A DNA stretch of 21,838 bases, taken from NCBI GenBank assembly GCA_021786815.1, contig JAJYMR010000159.1, forward strand, positions 1 to 21,838, in the 5' to 3' direction. The notes under the pieces were generated by a model that saw only the letters and a list, made by a program, of their open reading frames with translations, did not search any database and was not told the DNA's origin. How positions within the stretch are numbered: position 1 is the stretch's first letter; the number at the start of each line of letters is the position of its first letter. This DNA comes from Deltaproteobacteria bacterium (GTDB lineage Bacteria > Desulfobacterota > Binatia > Binatales > Binataceae). Positions 1-7,666 of this stretch are shown here, in pieces. The position numbers and the translations under genes were made by a program.

Positions 1-7
1 TGTCGGC

Positions 8-1771
8 GTGCATGAGTTGACTTACCTCGAGCCCGGCACGGGGCCGAGGCCGAAGAATGGCACTGCCTCTGGAGCGCGCCTGGCCGCAGCGTCGGTTGCG
101 GCCTTTTTTTTCTCGCTGGCGTTTCTATTTGCGCTCGCGCCCGGCGCTCCTTTCACCAAGGAGCTTGGCGTATGCGAATCCGGAGCGGTGCGCAGCGTGC
201 TTTCCGGCCATATCATCCTGCCATATTACCAGCCGGGCAGGATGGTGGAGGTCCCGCCGCTCTACCAGTGGGCGGCGGCGCTCGCCGCACGAGCGTTTGG
301 ATGGAACGAAATTGCGCTCAGGCTGCCGTCGCTCCTCGCCGGCGCGGCTACCTGCGCCATCCTGTTCCTGTGGCTCGCTGCGACGGTTGACGTGGGCGCG
401 GGCGGATTTGCGCTCGTCGCTCTGCTTACCTCGCGCTACCTGAGCGACGCGGCGCGCCAGCCGCGGATGGACGCGATGTTGGCGATGTTCGTTACGGGTG
501 CCGTCGTCTGCCTGGAACGAGCGCTCGCAAGTGCTGAGACGCGGCGGCGAGCAGGGTTTCTCGCCGGTGCGGCGGTGCTGATGGGCCTCGCCACGCTGAC
601 CAAGAGCTTCCTCGGACTGGTACTGCCGGGCCTGGTCGTCGCGCTTTATCTCGCCACACGGCGCCGGATACGAGAGCTTTTCCGCCCGGGCCTGATAGCG
701 GCGTTCGGCGCGGGGCTCGCAGTCGCGTTGGTATGGTATGCGGCTGCGCTCGTGAAAGGCGGCGAAGCGTTCTTCAGATGGCAGATCTCGATTATCCTCT
801 GGCGCCGGTTCACTGGCACCGAAAGCTTCTGCGAGCATCCGTTCTACTATTTCGTTCCGCGCCTTTTGGGCGGATTTCTCCCGTGGAGTCTGTATTTTCC
901 CGCGCTTGCCGCGGCGTTATGGCTTGGACGGCGGGCGCTTTCGGAGCAGGTCCTCTTCGCCGCGTGTTGGTTCGTGGCGATATTCGGCTTCTTCTCGAGT
1001 TCGGCCGGAAAGTGCCAGGTGTACATCCTGCCGGCCTTTCCACCGATTGCGGCGCTCACCGGATGGCTGTTCCAGGAGCGCATCACGGGGCGTCTCAAAT
1101 GGCGCAGCGCTCTTGGGATGTTTGACTTTGCCAGTGCCGCTGTGGCGGTCGCGGTGGCCGCCGCAGTGATCGTGACGCTCGCGCTGGCGATGAATGGAGC
1201 GCCCGCGTGGCTCCTTGCGCGGATGCATCACACCGACCGGCGATTTCTCACCATCCTGCTCGGGATGGCGCGCGAAGCGACCGCGGCGTTTGTGCTGTGG
1301 GCTGGCGGCTGGATCGTCGCCGCAGCAGCGGTTCTGCTCACGTTTCACCGCCGGCCGGCGCTGGGCTGCGCGGCGATTGGCGCGATCGCGCTTGCGGGCA
1401 CGTTTATCTGGTTCGGCGCGCTCAACCCGGCGCTCGCGCGCGAGCAGACCTTGAAGCCGTTCGCCCGCGTTGTCGATGCCACAGTGCCGCCCGGGAACAC
1501 GGTCTATTATGTCGGCCCAACGGATTGCGATCTCGCCTTTTATGCGGACCGCAGGATTTGGACTGTCCGCCATTTCAGTTGCCGGCCGGGCTCGGACCAC
1601 GACGGGCGTTATTTCCTCTTCTGGCAGGACCGGTTCGCTTCGATTTCCGCTCGCAGCCGCGCCTGTATCGAGACGCTCTCCGAGTCGCGCCCGGTGGATT
1701 CACACGGGCGGCGCCTGCTCGTCGAACGGCTCATTGGCGCCGACCGCGAAATGGGCGCGAACGAAAAGTAG
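8..1771 (+). CDS. ArnT-like/GT39-family membrane glycosyltransferase
   Basis: This is a 587-residue polytopic membrane protein of the dolichyl-phosphate-mannose/ArnT-like GT-C class (PMT_2/GT39). Such enzymes use polyprenyl-phosphate sugars as donors and work at the outer face of the inner membrane. A first hydrophobic helix lies at about residues 28-45. It is followed by an extracytoplasmic loop with an acidic residue (Glu57 in GVCESGA) and a VPPLYQW segment resembling the family's P-P-L-Y-W pattern. Many more hydrophobic segments follow to about residue 480, then a roughly 100-residue soluble C-terminal domain. The GTG at base 8 is the first usable start here, but the frame is open to the window edge, so the true start could lie upstream. 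The acceptor cannot be deduced. The next gene on the same strand begins 150 bases later and is functionally unrelated, so this may be the last gene of an upstream unit. Family call fairly sure; substrate unknown. Confidence 0.8.
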   Translation: MHELTYLEPGTGPRPKNGTASGARLAAASVAAFFFSLAFLFALAPGAPFTKELGVCESGAVRSVLSGHIILPYYQPGRMVEVPPLYQWAAALAARAFGWNEIALRLPSLLAGAATCAILFLWLAATVDVGAGGFALVALLTSRYLSDAARQPRMDAMLAMFVTGAVVCLERALASAETRRRAGFLAGAAVLMGLATLTKSFLGLVLPGLVVALYLATRRRIRELFRPGLIAAFGAGLAVALVWYAAALVKGGEAFFRWQISIILWRRFTGTESFCEHPFYYFVPRLLGGFLPWSLYFPALAAALWLGRRALSEQVLFAACWFVAIFGFFSSSAGKCQVYILPAFPPIAALTGWLFQERITGRLKWRSALGMFDFASAAVAVAVAAAVIVTLALAMNGAPAWLLARMHHTDRRFLTILLGMAREATAAFVLWAGGWIVAAAAVLLTFHRRPALGCAAIGAIALAGTFIWFGALNPALAREQTLKPFARVVDATVPPGNTVYYVGPTDCDLAFYADRRIWTVRHFSCRPGSDHDGRYFLFWQDRFASISARSRACIETLSESRPVDSHGRRLLVERLIGADREMGANEK

Positions 1772-1776
1772 AACCG

Positions 1777-1791
1777 GTGCAAGCCTTGCAC
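1777..1791 (+). terminator. Short hairpin just after the glycosyltransferase stop codon
   Basis: A perfect 6-bp inverted repeat, GTGCAA and TTGCAC around a GCC loop, starts 5 bases after the stop codon. No T-run follows, so it is not a canonical intrinsic terminator. It may be a weak or Rho-associated 3' end structure, or chance. Confidence 0.3.
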
Positions 1792-1808
1792 GCCGCGCGT
1801 CGCGAGGT

Positions 1809-1836
1809 TTGACAATCGTTTCGGGTTGACTATGCC
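1809..1836 (+). promoter_or_regulatory. Candidate promoter for the LLM oxidoreductase gene
   Basis: A perfect TTGACA (1809-1814) is followed after 16 bases by TATGCC (1831-1836), giving a sigma70-like pair with a weak -10 box. A second overlapping pair, TTGACT (1826-1831) and TATTCG (1848-1853), is also possible. Either would leave a leader of about 60-80 bases before the start at 1922. The remainder of the 150-base gap (1772-1921) shows only the short hairpin near its 5' end. Call made by consensus only. Confidence 0.35.
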
Positions 1837-1921
1837 TTGAGTCGGACTATTCGGCCGCGCATGGTTCAGGTTGTACGCGCGATGGCGGCCGGGTCGCAGC
1901 CGCGCGACGGAAGGGAAGGTC

Positions 1922-2869
1922 ATGGGGCAAATACTGCCGCTCGATAGGGAACTTAAATTCGGCGTCACGGCCGGCGTTAGCAATCGTGAGCAGGCCAAGC
2001 GCCTGGTCGATTCGATAACCGCGTGGGGTTACGACTCGCTCTGGACGGGCGATCATGTCGCCTTCACCGGGCCGATTCCGGACCCGCTGACCCTGCTCAG
2101 CTATCTTTCCGCTCTCAACCCCAACCTCATTTACGGCACCAGCGTTTACCTGCTTGCGCTGCGCCATCCGTCCACGGTCGCCAAGATGGTTGCGACGTTG
2201 GACCGGTTGATGGGCGCGGGGCATTTCATTTTCGGCGTCGGCGTGGGCGGCGAGTTTCCGCGCGAATTCGAGGCCTGTGGCGTGCCGGTGCGCCAACGCG
2301 GCGGGCGCACCAACGAGGCAATCCAGGTGATGAGGCGGCTATGGACCGAGCCGAAGGTTGAGCATCGCGGAAAATACTTCAGTTTCGGCGAGGTCAGCAT
2401 GGAGCCCAAGCCCGCGACGCCGGGCGGCCCGCCAATCTGGATCGGCGGGCGCGCCGAGGCGGCGATGAAACGCGCGGCGACACTGGGCGACGGATGGATG
2501 CCCTACGTCGTCACGCCGAAGCGATACGCCGAGGGGCTTGAGTTTATCGCGCAAGAGGCGGCGCGCGCGGGCCGCACGGTCGAGCGTTTCGGCACGTCGT
2601 TGTTCCTGTTCGTCACCCTCGGTCCGAGCTACGAGCAGGCGCTCGACGTCGCGGCGGAATTGCTGAGCAAGCGTTACGCGATGGATTTTCGCGAGCCGGC
2701 GCGCAGGTACGCCGCGATGGGCCGGCCGGCCGACGTCGCCGAACGAATCGCCGAGTTCATCAAGGCGGGCGTGCGACACGTTGGCGTGGATTTGATCTGC
2801 CATCCCCGCGACCGCGACGAGCAACTCGAGCAACTCGGCAAAGAGGTGATACCGCTGCTGCGCAAGTAA
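1922..2869 (+). CDS. F420-dependent LLM-class oxidoreductase (TIGR03619-like)
   Basis: This is a 315-residue luciferase-like monooxygenase-fold protein of about normal length for F420-using members. It has the N-terminal WGYDSLWTGDH segment, the LRHPSTVAKMVATLD helix, a GVGVGGEFPREFEACGVP motif, and ERG/NEA..VMRRLW and GGPPIWIGG segments typical of TIGR03619-type proteins. These enzymes usually move hydride between cofactor F420 and an organic substrate; the substrate cannot be read from sequence. I chose the ATG at 1922 because a strong purine-rich ribosome binding site (GGAAGGGAAGG, 1909-1919) sits just upstream. A TTG at 1871 would add 17 basic residues with no family similarity. It converges with the nitroreductase gene on the other strand. 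Use of F420 rather than FMN is inferred from the family, and no F420 biosynthesis gene is in the window. Confidence 0.85.
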   Translation: MGQILPLDRELKFGVTAGVSNREQAKRLVDSITAWGYDSLWTGDHVAFTGPIPDPLTLLSYLSALNPNLIYGTSVYLLALRHPSTVAKMVATLDRLMGAGHFIFGVGVGGEFPREFEACGVPVRQRGGRTNEAIQVMRRLWTEPKVEHRGKYFSFGEVSMEPKPATPGGPPIWIGGRAEAAMKRAATLGDGWMPYVVTPKRYAEGLEFIAQEAARAGRTVERFGTSLFLFVTLGPSYEQALDVAAELLSKRYAMDFREPARRYAAMGRPADVAERIAEFIKAGVRHVGVDLICHPRDRDEQLEQLGKEVIPLLRK

Positions 2870-2872
2870 CCG

Positions 2873-2888
2873 CGGCGCGGGCGCGCCG
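2873..2888. terminator. GC-rich hairpin between two convergent genes
   Basis: CGGCGC and GCGCCG surround a GGGC loop (6-bp perfect stem), starting 4 bases after the LLM stop codon, within the 49-base gap between convergent genes. It lacks a T-run on either side. It could act as a bidirectional 3' end structure; weak evidence. Confidence 0.3.
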
Positions 2889-2918
2889 AGTCGCCGAGAC
2901 CGTTCGCGGTGCGCGTGA

Positions 2919-3581
2919 TTACGCCTTCGAGGCCGGACGGGGCCACGCCCGGTCCCATCGCTCGGCGTGGATCCTCGGCCACACCGGTTTCCGGTACGGA
3001 CGCTTGAATCCCTCGGCCGGATATCCCATCGGAACGAGCGCGATTAGCTGATACTGCTCGGGCACGCCGAGCAGACGCTTGGTTTCGGGCTCGCGGTTGC
3101 TCAGCATCGTGGTCACCGCGGTGCCAAGGCTGAGCGCCCGCGCCGAAAGCATCAGCAGTTCGATTGCGGGAAAAATCGAGCCGTAGGTTGCCCCGAAGTT
3201 GTGAAGATCCTCGGCGCTGCCCCTCTCCACGCGCATCTTGGGCCGGTCGAGAAAGACGAGGATATGCACCGGGACCACCCCAAGCGAGGCGGCAAATTCG
3301 TCTCCGACCCGCAGCGCCTTTATCGCCCGGGCCGAGAGTTCCTTGCGACCGCGGATAATTGCGGTTTCCTTGTACGGCTCCCACATCTCCTGGTAAAGGC
3401 GCTGGATTTCTCTGCGCGTCTCGGCCGAGCGCACCACGACGAACTCCCACGGCTGCGCGTTGGAGCCTGACGGGGCCATGTTGGCGGTCGCCAGAACCTG
3501 CTCGATAAGGCCTGGCTCAATCGGCCGGTCGAGAAAATGGCGGACCGTCGGGGTGGTGGTTGCGGCTTCGAAGAAATCCAT
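2919..3581 (-). CDS. Nitroreductase-family FMN oxidoreductase
   Basis: This 220-residue protein has the usual length of the nitroreductase superfamily, which are homodimeric FMN enzymes reducing nitro groups, quinones or related acceptors with NAD(P)H. The N-terminal FMN-binding pattern is clear: Arg14 in TVRHF and the PSGSNAQPW segment at residues 37-45. The C-terminal VPMGYPAE segment is also typical. The frame is open upstream for 66 more codons, but the ATG at 3581 begins the conserved MDFFEA block and is preceded by an AGAGG ribosome binding site about 9 bases away. It lies 64 bases downstream of selD on the same strand and ends the minus-strand run. Placement beside selD raises the possibility of a role in reduction of selenium or nitrogen oxyanions, but that is only inference; any electrophilic substrate is possible. 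Confidence 0.85.
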   Translation of the reverse strand: MDFFEAATTTPTVRHFLDRPIEPGLIEQVLATANMAPSGSNAQPWEFVVVRSAETRREIQRLYQEMWEPYKETAIIRGRKELSARAIKALRVGDEFAASLGVVPVHILVFLDRPKMRVERGSAEDLHNFGATYGSIFPAIELLMLSARALSLGTAVTTMLSNREPETKRLLGVPEQYQLIALVPMGYPAEGFKRPYRKPVWPRIHAERWDRAWPRPASKA

Positions 3582-3645
3582 GGCGGGAGGCCTCTTTGGT
3601 TGCGTGTTCGGCGCGATCCGGCAAAGCAGAACCCATTCGCGGCGA

Positions 3646-4719
3646 TTATACAAGTTCGAGCGGATGCTCCTCGGGCTCGACCACCCGGCCAACGATCGCC
3701 GAATCGGCATCGCCGGCGCGATGAAGGTCGGCGAGCAGCGCGATTGCGTCAGGCTCGGGCACCGCGATGAGAAGTCCACCGGAGGTTTGCGGGTCGAAGG
3801 CGAGCGTCACCATATCCGGCGAAACTTCCTCGGAGATGTGCATGTACTGGCCGAAGAAATCCTGGTTGCGCCTGCCGCCGCCGGGAATCATCGCCTCGCG
3901 GCAACATTCGAGTGCGCCCGGCAGGAGCGGCAGGTCCGATTCCTCAAATACGATTGTCACGCTGCTGCCCTGGGCCATCTCGAGCGCGTGCCCCACAAGC
4001 CCGTAGCCGGTGACGTCGGTTGCGGCGTGCACGTCGTACGCGAGCATCGCGGCCGACGCACTCGCGTTGAGCCGCGCCATCGAGCGCACCGCCGCCTGAT
4101 AATGTTCGGGCGAAAGCCGATCGCGCTTGAACGCGGTCATCAGCACGCCGGTGCCGAGACCCTTGGTGAGTATGAGCGCGTCGCCAACGCGCGCACCGAC
4201 GTTTCGGATCACGCGGAGTGGGTCGATCGTTCCGGTCACCGCCATCCCGTACTTCACTTCCTCGTCCGCCACGCTGTGCCCGCCTACGACCAGGCATCCG
4301 GCCTCGCGCGCCTTCTCAGCCCCGCCGCGCAACACTTCGACAAGCATTTCGCGCGGCAGCCCGGATTGCGGCCAGCACACGATGTTGAGCGCGGTTATCG
4401 GCCGTCCGCCCATCGCGTACACGTCGGAGAGCGCATTGGCCGCGGCTATCTGGCCGTAGGTGAACGCGTCATCGACCACCGGCGTGAAGAAATCCACGGT
4501 GCTCACCAGGGCGAGGTCGTCGCGCAAACGATACACCCCTGCGTCGTCGCCGGTGGAGATGCCGACGAGCAGGTTGGGATCGGTGCCCAGGTCAAGCCGT
4601 GATAGAACCGCGCTCAGGTCCTCCGGACCCAGCTTGCCGGCTCAACCCGCGGCTTTGCACCGCGCCGTCAGGCGGACCAGTTCGCCGCGCGACGGATTAT
4701 TGTTGTCCTTTTCGGCCAT
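3646..4719 (-). CDS. selD: Selenide, water dikinase (selenophosphate synthetase), a UGA-encoded selenoprotein
   Basis: SelD makes selenophosphate from selenide and ATP, the selenium donor for selenocysteine tRNA. Reading from the ATG at 4719 gives 357 residues (E. coli SelD has 347), provided the in-frame TGA at 4642-4644 (codon 26) is read as selenocysteine. The surrounding segment, RLTARCKAAGUAGKLGPEDL, lines up with E. coli RLTQYSHGAGCGCKISP: Sec26 falls on catalytic Cys17 and Lys29 on Lys20, while E. coli Cys19 is Gly28 here. Downstream are GDDAGVY (57-63), DFFTPVVDD (76-84), NALSDVYAMGG (from 95) and the C-terminal DPQTSGGLL. An in-frame stop directly precedes the ATG, which fixes the start. 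If TGA is taken as stop, only a GTG-started 296-residue fragment from 4536 is seen, lacking the active site. No Shine-Dalgarno is visible; a TATAAAT sits 5 bases upstream of the ATG. selB is 89 bases upstream and a nitroreductase gene 64 bases downstream. Confidence 0.95.
4612..4633 (-). promoter_or_regulatory. Candidate bacterial SECIS hairpin in selD
   Basis: In the selD message the stem begins 8 bases after the UGA. GCUGGGUCC pairs with GGACCUGAGC, giving nine pairs (two of them G-U wobbles) with one bulged A and a GGA apical loop. The core is a perfect GGUCC/GGACC. The apical G residues lie about 18-19 bases after the UGA, within the spacing known for bacterial SECIS elements, where SelB binds the hairpin through loop and bulge nucleotides. 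The fold was drawn by eye and no energy was computed. Confidence 0.65.
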
Positions 4720-4724
4720 TCAGG

Positions 4725-4731
4725 ATTTATA
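4725..4731 (-). promoter_or_regulatory. TATAAAT -10-like box abutting the selD start
   Basis: TATAAAT ends 5 bases before the selD ATG. If it is a -10 box, transcription would start at or within a base of the ATG, giving a leaderless message, which would fit the missing Shine-Dalgarno. No good -35 lies 16-18 bases upstream; a TTGATA is present but 23 bases away. A 10-bp palindrome CTCGCGCGAG (4742-4751) lies just upstream. The rest of the 89-base selB-selD gap holds nothing I recognise. Confidence 0.3.
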
Positions 4732-4808
4732 GGGTAGCCCTCTCGCGCGAGGCGTATCAACGAGGGTGATGCGCGTCCACTGGGCCGTTCGCGGATCCTC
4801 GGACGGAC

Positions 4809-6749
4809 TCAGGCCGCAGGAGGATTCTTCCCACGCAGGCGCCGAACGTCGCCCACGCGCGTGGTGACACCCACGCGGTCGAAATGGTCGAGCAGGGCGA
4901 TTGCGAACTTGCGCGAAGCGCCGAGCAGGTCGCGGTAGGTGGCCGCGGTTATCTCCGGATTTTTCGCGAGATAGTCGAGCAGGCGCTCGCGCGCGGCGGC
5001 GAGCGCGTTTTTTTCGAAGTAGAGATCGGTCGCTATCTTCACGACCTTGCCCTCGCGTTCGAGGGCGGAAAGCACGGTGCGGATCCTGCCGAGGTCGGCC
5101 GCGCGCAGGCCGAGGCTCTCGGCAAGCTGCTTGAGCTCGGGCGGCTGAAACCGCGCTTCGCGCAGGGCTGCTTCAGCCTCGCGTCCGAGCCGGCCCTCGT
5201 CGCCGGCGAGCGTGACGCGATGGCTCTTGAGGCGAAGCGCGCTTTCCTCGCGAACGATGTCGGTTCCCCGCTCCAGCCGTTCGAGCAGCGCGCGAAAAGT
5301 CCGCGCGCTCACGTCGTAGGGCAGGCGCGAGCGCATCGCCTCCATCTCCAGGCCTGGCGAAAGCGGATTCGCCCGGTGATGCGCCGCGAGCGCGTCGAGG
5401 ACGAATTTTTTCAGCGCTTCCCACCTGGCGCGGGTCGTGAAGCCTTCCTCGTCGCCCATCGAGAGCCGGATGAACCGTTCGTCGCGCACGACGCGCTCAA
5501 CTTCGGCGACCGGAAGGTTGAGAAGCTGGGCGATTCGCATGGCCGAGGCGGCGAACGCCTCGAGCAGGTCGAGCACCGCCTCCACCGCTTCAGCGGTGGA
5601 CGAGGAGGCGAGCGTCGCGAGATTTTCGCGATAGGCGTCAAGCGGCTTTCGAACCCGGCGTCCGAGCGGGTTCAGCACGATTCCGCCGCCGATGGTGCGG
5701 ACGTTGGTCTCATCGCGGATGACGAAGGTGTCGCCCGAGAGCGCGACCACCGGCTCGTCGAGAACCATCTGGACCAGTCCGCGCGTCTTCGGTGCGATCG
5801 AGCCCGACGGTTCGAGCACAATCGCCCTTGCGAGCGTTTCGCCGGTTGCGATGAAGAGCCGCATGCGCTCGTTGTTCTTGAGCGCGCGCCTGGCGGCGGG
5901 CCGAATCTCGAGCATCGCGTCCATCCGCTCAGTCGCGAAGTCGAGCCGTTCGTCGGCGAGCACAAAGCCGCGCCGGAGTTCCAGCTTCTCGGCCCCGCTC
6001 AGGTTGAGCGCAACCCGCTGGCAAAGCCCTGCGCTTTCAACCGCCTCGCCGTGGACCTGGATGGCGCGGACCTTGACCTCGTGGCCGCCGGGAAGCACGC
6101 GAAGCTTCTGCCCGACGGTGACATTCGCGCCCATCGCGGTTCCCGTGACCACCGTGCCATGGCCCTTGACTGTGAAGGCGCGGTCGAGCGGAAGGCGGAA
6201 GATGCCGGTTGCGCGGCGCGCCTGAAAACCTTCGAGACGCCGGACGATTTCCGCCCTGAGTTCGTCGAGCCCGCGCCCGGTTACCGAGGAGACAGGGATG
6301 ACCGGCGCATCCTCGAACGCGGTGCCTTCGGCGAGCAGGGTTATCTCGTCGCGTACGTCGGCGACGCGCGCCTGGTCGGCAAGGTCGCTCTTCGTGATCA
6401 CGAAGATTGCGCGGCGCGTGCCAAGCAGGTGCAGGATGTCGAGATGTTCCTCGCTCTGCGGCATCACGCCGTCGTCGGCCGCGATGGTGAACAGGACGAG
6501 GTCGATGCCGTGCGCGCCGGCGAGCATGTTGCGGATGAAGCGCTCGTGGCCGGGAACGTCAACGACGCCCGCGCGGGTGCCGTCGGGCAGGCTGAAGTAG
6601 GCGAAGCCGAGGTCGATCGAGATACCGCGCTCCTTTTCCTCCTTGAGCCGGTCGGTGTCCTGGCCCGTGAGTGCCCTGATAAGCGCGGTTTTGCCGTGGT
6701 CGATATGACCAGCGGTGCCGATTATCGCGCGGGTGGCCTGCGAGGCCAT
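4809..6749 (-). CDS. selB: Selenocysteine-specific translation elongation factor SelB
   Basis: SelB is the GTPase that delivers Sec-tRNA(Sec) to ribosomes paused at a UGA followed by a SECIS hairpin. The 646-residue protein (E. coli SelB has 614) has an EF-Tu-like G domain with G1 GHIDHGKT (14-21), G2 RGISID (41-46), G3 DVPGHE (64-69) and G4 TKSD (119-122). Next come the beta-barrel domains and, after about residue 380, a long C-terminal region of the winged-helix SelB type that binds SECIS RNA. I chose the ATG at 6749; a TTG at 6770 would add seven residues with no family match. It lies 39 bases after the epoxide-hydrolase-like gene and 89 bases before selD, in the same orientation. Its likely client in this window is selD itself. 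Neither selA nor the tRNA gene selC is present here, so they must be elsewhere in the genome. Confidence 0.95.
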   Translation of the reverse strand: MASQATRAIIGTAGHIDHGKTALIRALTGQDTDRLKEEKERGISIDLGFAYFSLPDGTRAGVVDVPGHERFIRNMLAGAHGIDLVLFTIAADDGVMPQSEEHLDILHLLGTRRAIFVITKSDLADQARVADVRDEITLLAEGTAFEDAPVIPVSSVTGRGLDELRAEIVRRLEGFQARRATGIFRLPLDRAFTVKGHGTVVTGTAMGANVTVGQKLRVLPGGHEVKVRAIQVHGEAVESAGLCQRVALNLSGAEKLELRRGFVLADERLDFATERMDAMLEIRPAARRALKNNERMRLFIATGETLARAIVLEPSGSIAPKTRGLVQMVLDEPVVALSGDTFVIRDETNVRTIGGGIVLNPLGRRVRKPLDAYRENLATLASSSTAEAVEAVLDLLEAFAASAMRIAQLLNLPVAEVERVVRDERFIRLSMGDEEGFTTRARWEALKKFVLDALAAHHRANPLSPGLEMEAMRSRLPYDVSARTFRALLERLERGTDIVREESALRLKSHRVTLAGDEGRLGREAEAALREARFQPPELKQLAESLGLRAADLGRIRTVLSALEREGKVVKIATDLYFEKNALAAARERLLDYLAKNPEITAATYRDLLGASRKFAIALLDHFDRVGVTTRVGDVRRLRGKNPPAA

Positions 6750-6788
6750 CGCGTCACCCAGTCCGTGCAATGGCGGATTCGCCGGCGG

Positions 6789-7160
6789 CTAGGAAAGCTG
6801 TTTGGTCCACATCTGGAGGTCGAAATAGTCGCGCCATGTGGAAATTTTGCCGTTTCGGACCTCGAACACTCCAGCCACGGGCAGCTCGACGTGCTTTCCG
6901 CCCATCTCGAAGGCGTCGATTCGTTCGTTCAGGACGACGTTGCCCGACGATGCCGAGCGCAGGATTTTGAATTCGACCGCGGTCGCCATCGGAAGGAACG
7001 AATTGATGACCTGGCGGATAGCGTCCTTGCCGCGCGCCGGCTCCATCGGGATGTTGTGGTAAACGGCGTCGTCGGTGAAAAAAGACATTATCCGGTCGAG
7101 GTTGCGGCTCTTCCAGGTCTCGCAGAAATCGTTAACCAGCTTTTCGCTCTCGGTCGCCAT
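6789..7160 (-). CDS. Limonene-1,2-epoxide hydrolase-like protein (SnoaL/NTF2 fold)
   Basis: This is a 123-residue NTF2-fold protein. It matches the limonene-1,2-epoxide hydrolase family (LEH, PF07858), which open epoxides to diols in one step. Residues known to be catalytic in the Rhodococcus enzyme (Tyr53, Asn55, Arg99, Asp101, Asp132) have clear counterparts here: Tyr34 and Asn36 in VYHNIP, Arg80 and Asp82 in NERIDAF, and Asp111 in WRDYFD. The 46-residue Tyr-Arg spacing is the same. A complete catalytic set supports real epoxide hydrolase activity rather than a generic SnoaL-like role, but the natural substrate is unknown. The ATG at 7160 has an AAGGAG ribosome binding site; the longer frame adds only an arginine-rich stretch. 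It lies 17 bases after the AAA-associated gene and 39 before selB, so it is probably cotranscribed with them. Confidence 0.8.
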   Translation of the reverse strand: MATESEKLVNDFCETWKSRNLDRIMSFFTDDAVYHNIPMEPARGKDAIRQVINSFLPMATAVEFKILRSASSGNVVLNERIDAFEMGGKHVELPVAGVFEVRNGKISTWRDYFDLQMWTKQLS

Positions 7161-7177
7161 GGATGGTCTCCTTCGCC

Positions 7178-7666
7178 TCATTCCTGATCGAGATAGAAGC
7201 GATCCTCGTCCTTGTTATAGCCGAAGAGCTCGGCAAAGCGCCCCCAGTTCACGATGGTCGTAAAAAGCTTTTCGGGCGGCTCGTTGGGCAGCAGCATCGC
7301 CAGATGTTCGAGCACAACTTCCTTTTGAAGCGCGCGATCCTCCTGCGCGCGAAGCAGGCGGACCAGGTAGCCGAACAGTCCGTGCTTCTTCAGTTGCTCA
7401 CGCACCATCAGCTTGCGCTCGTTGACGTCGCTGTCGAGGAACTTCCTGCCCAATTGTTCGAGCACGACGTCGCCGGCCGGGGTCGAGACGAAACCGAGAA
7501 TTTCGGCGGCCTTCATCACGTTGAGCAGGTCGGAGAACTTGAAGTTCAGGTCGCGCGCTATCTTGTAGCCGTCCTCGCGTCCGCCGCGGTCCTCCAGCGT
7601 TTCGAGCAGGCCGAAGACCCATGTGAGCTGGCAATCCGGGATCGGGTTTATGGCCTCGGCAGGCAT
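7178..7666 (-). CDS. AAA-associated C-terminal domain protein of an anion ABC transporter (PF09821/COG4754-like)
   Basis: This 162-residue soluble protein resembles the AAA_assoc_C domain. That domain occurs either fused to, or encoded next to, the ATPase of nitrate/sulfonate-type ABC transporters and is thought to be regulatory. Its helical N-terminal half (GLLETLEDRGGREDGYKIARDL) looks like a winged-helix-type fold. Later EVVLEHLAMLLPNEPPEKLFTTIVNWGRFAELFGYN is the characteristic stretch. The ATG at 7666 overlaps the ATPase stop codon by one base (TGATG); a GTG one codon earlier is also possible. Such tight coupling points to production in fixed ratio with the ATPase and supports a shared complex. 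The ligand sensed, if any, is unknown. Confidence 0.85.
   Translation of the reverse strand: MPAEAINPIPDCQLTWVFGLLETLEDRGGREDGYKIARDLNFKFSDLLNVMKAAEILGFVSTPAGDVVLEQLGRKFLDSDVNERKLMVREQLKKHGLFGYLVRLLRAQEDRALQKEVVLEHLAMLLPNEPPEKLFTTIVNWGRFAELFGYNKDEDRFYLDQE

Noticed and set aside
3646..4536. SelD starting at the GTG at 4536 with the TGA as a true stop
   Set aside because: It would lose the catalytic residue, the Lys and the GDDA metal-binding segment, while the frame upstream across the TGA shows clear SelD similarity back to an ATG.
4720..4808. A tRNA(Sec) gene (selC) in the selB-selD gap
   Set aside because: The gap is 89 bases and shows no acceptor stem, no TCA anticodon loop and no TTC-arm pattern. 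No such gene was found elsewhere in the window by eye.
4884..7187. A 767-codon open frame on the plus strand opposite selB and its neighbour
   Set aside because: It is an antisense shadow in GC-rich DNA with a charged, low-information product; the minus strand carries selB with all GTPase motifs.
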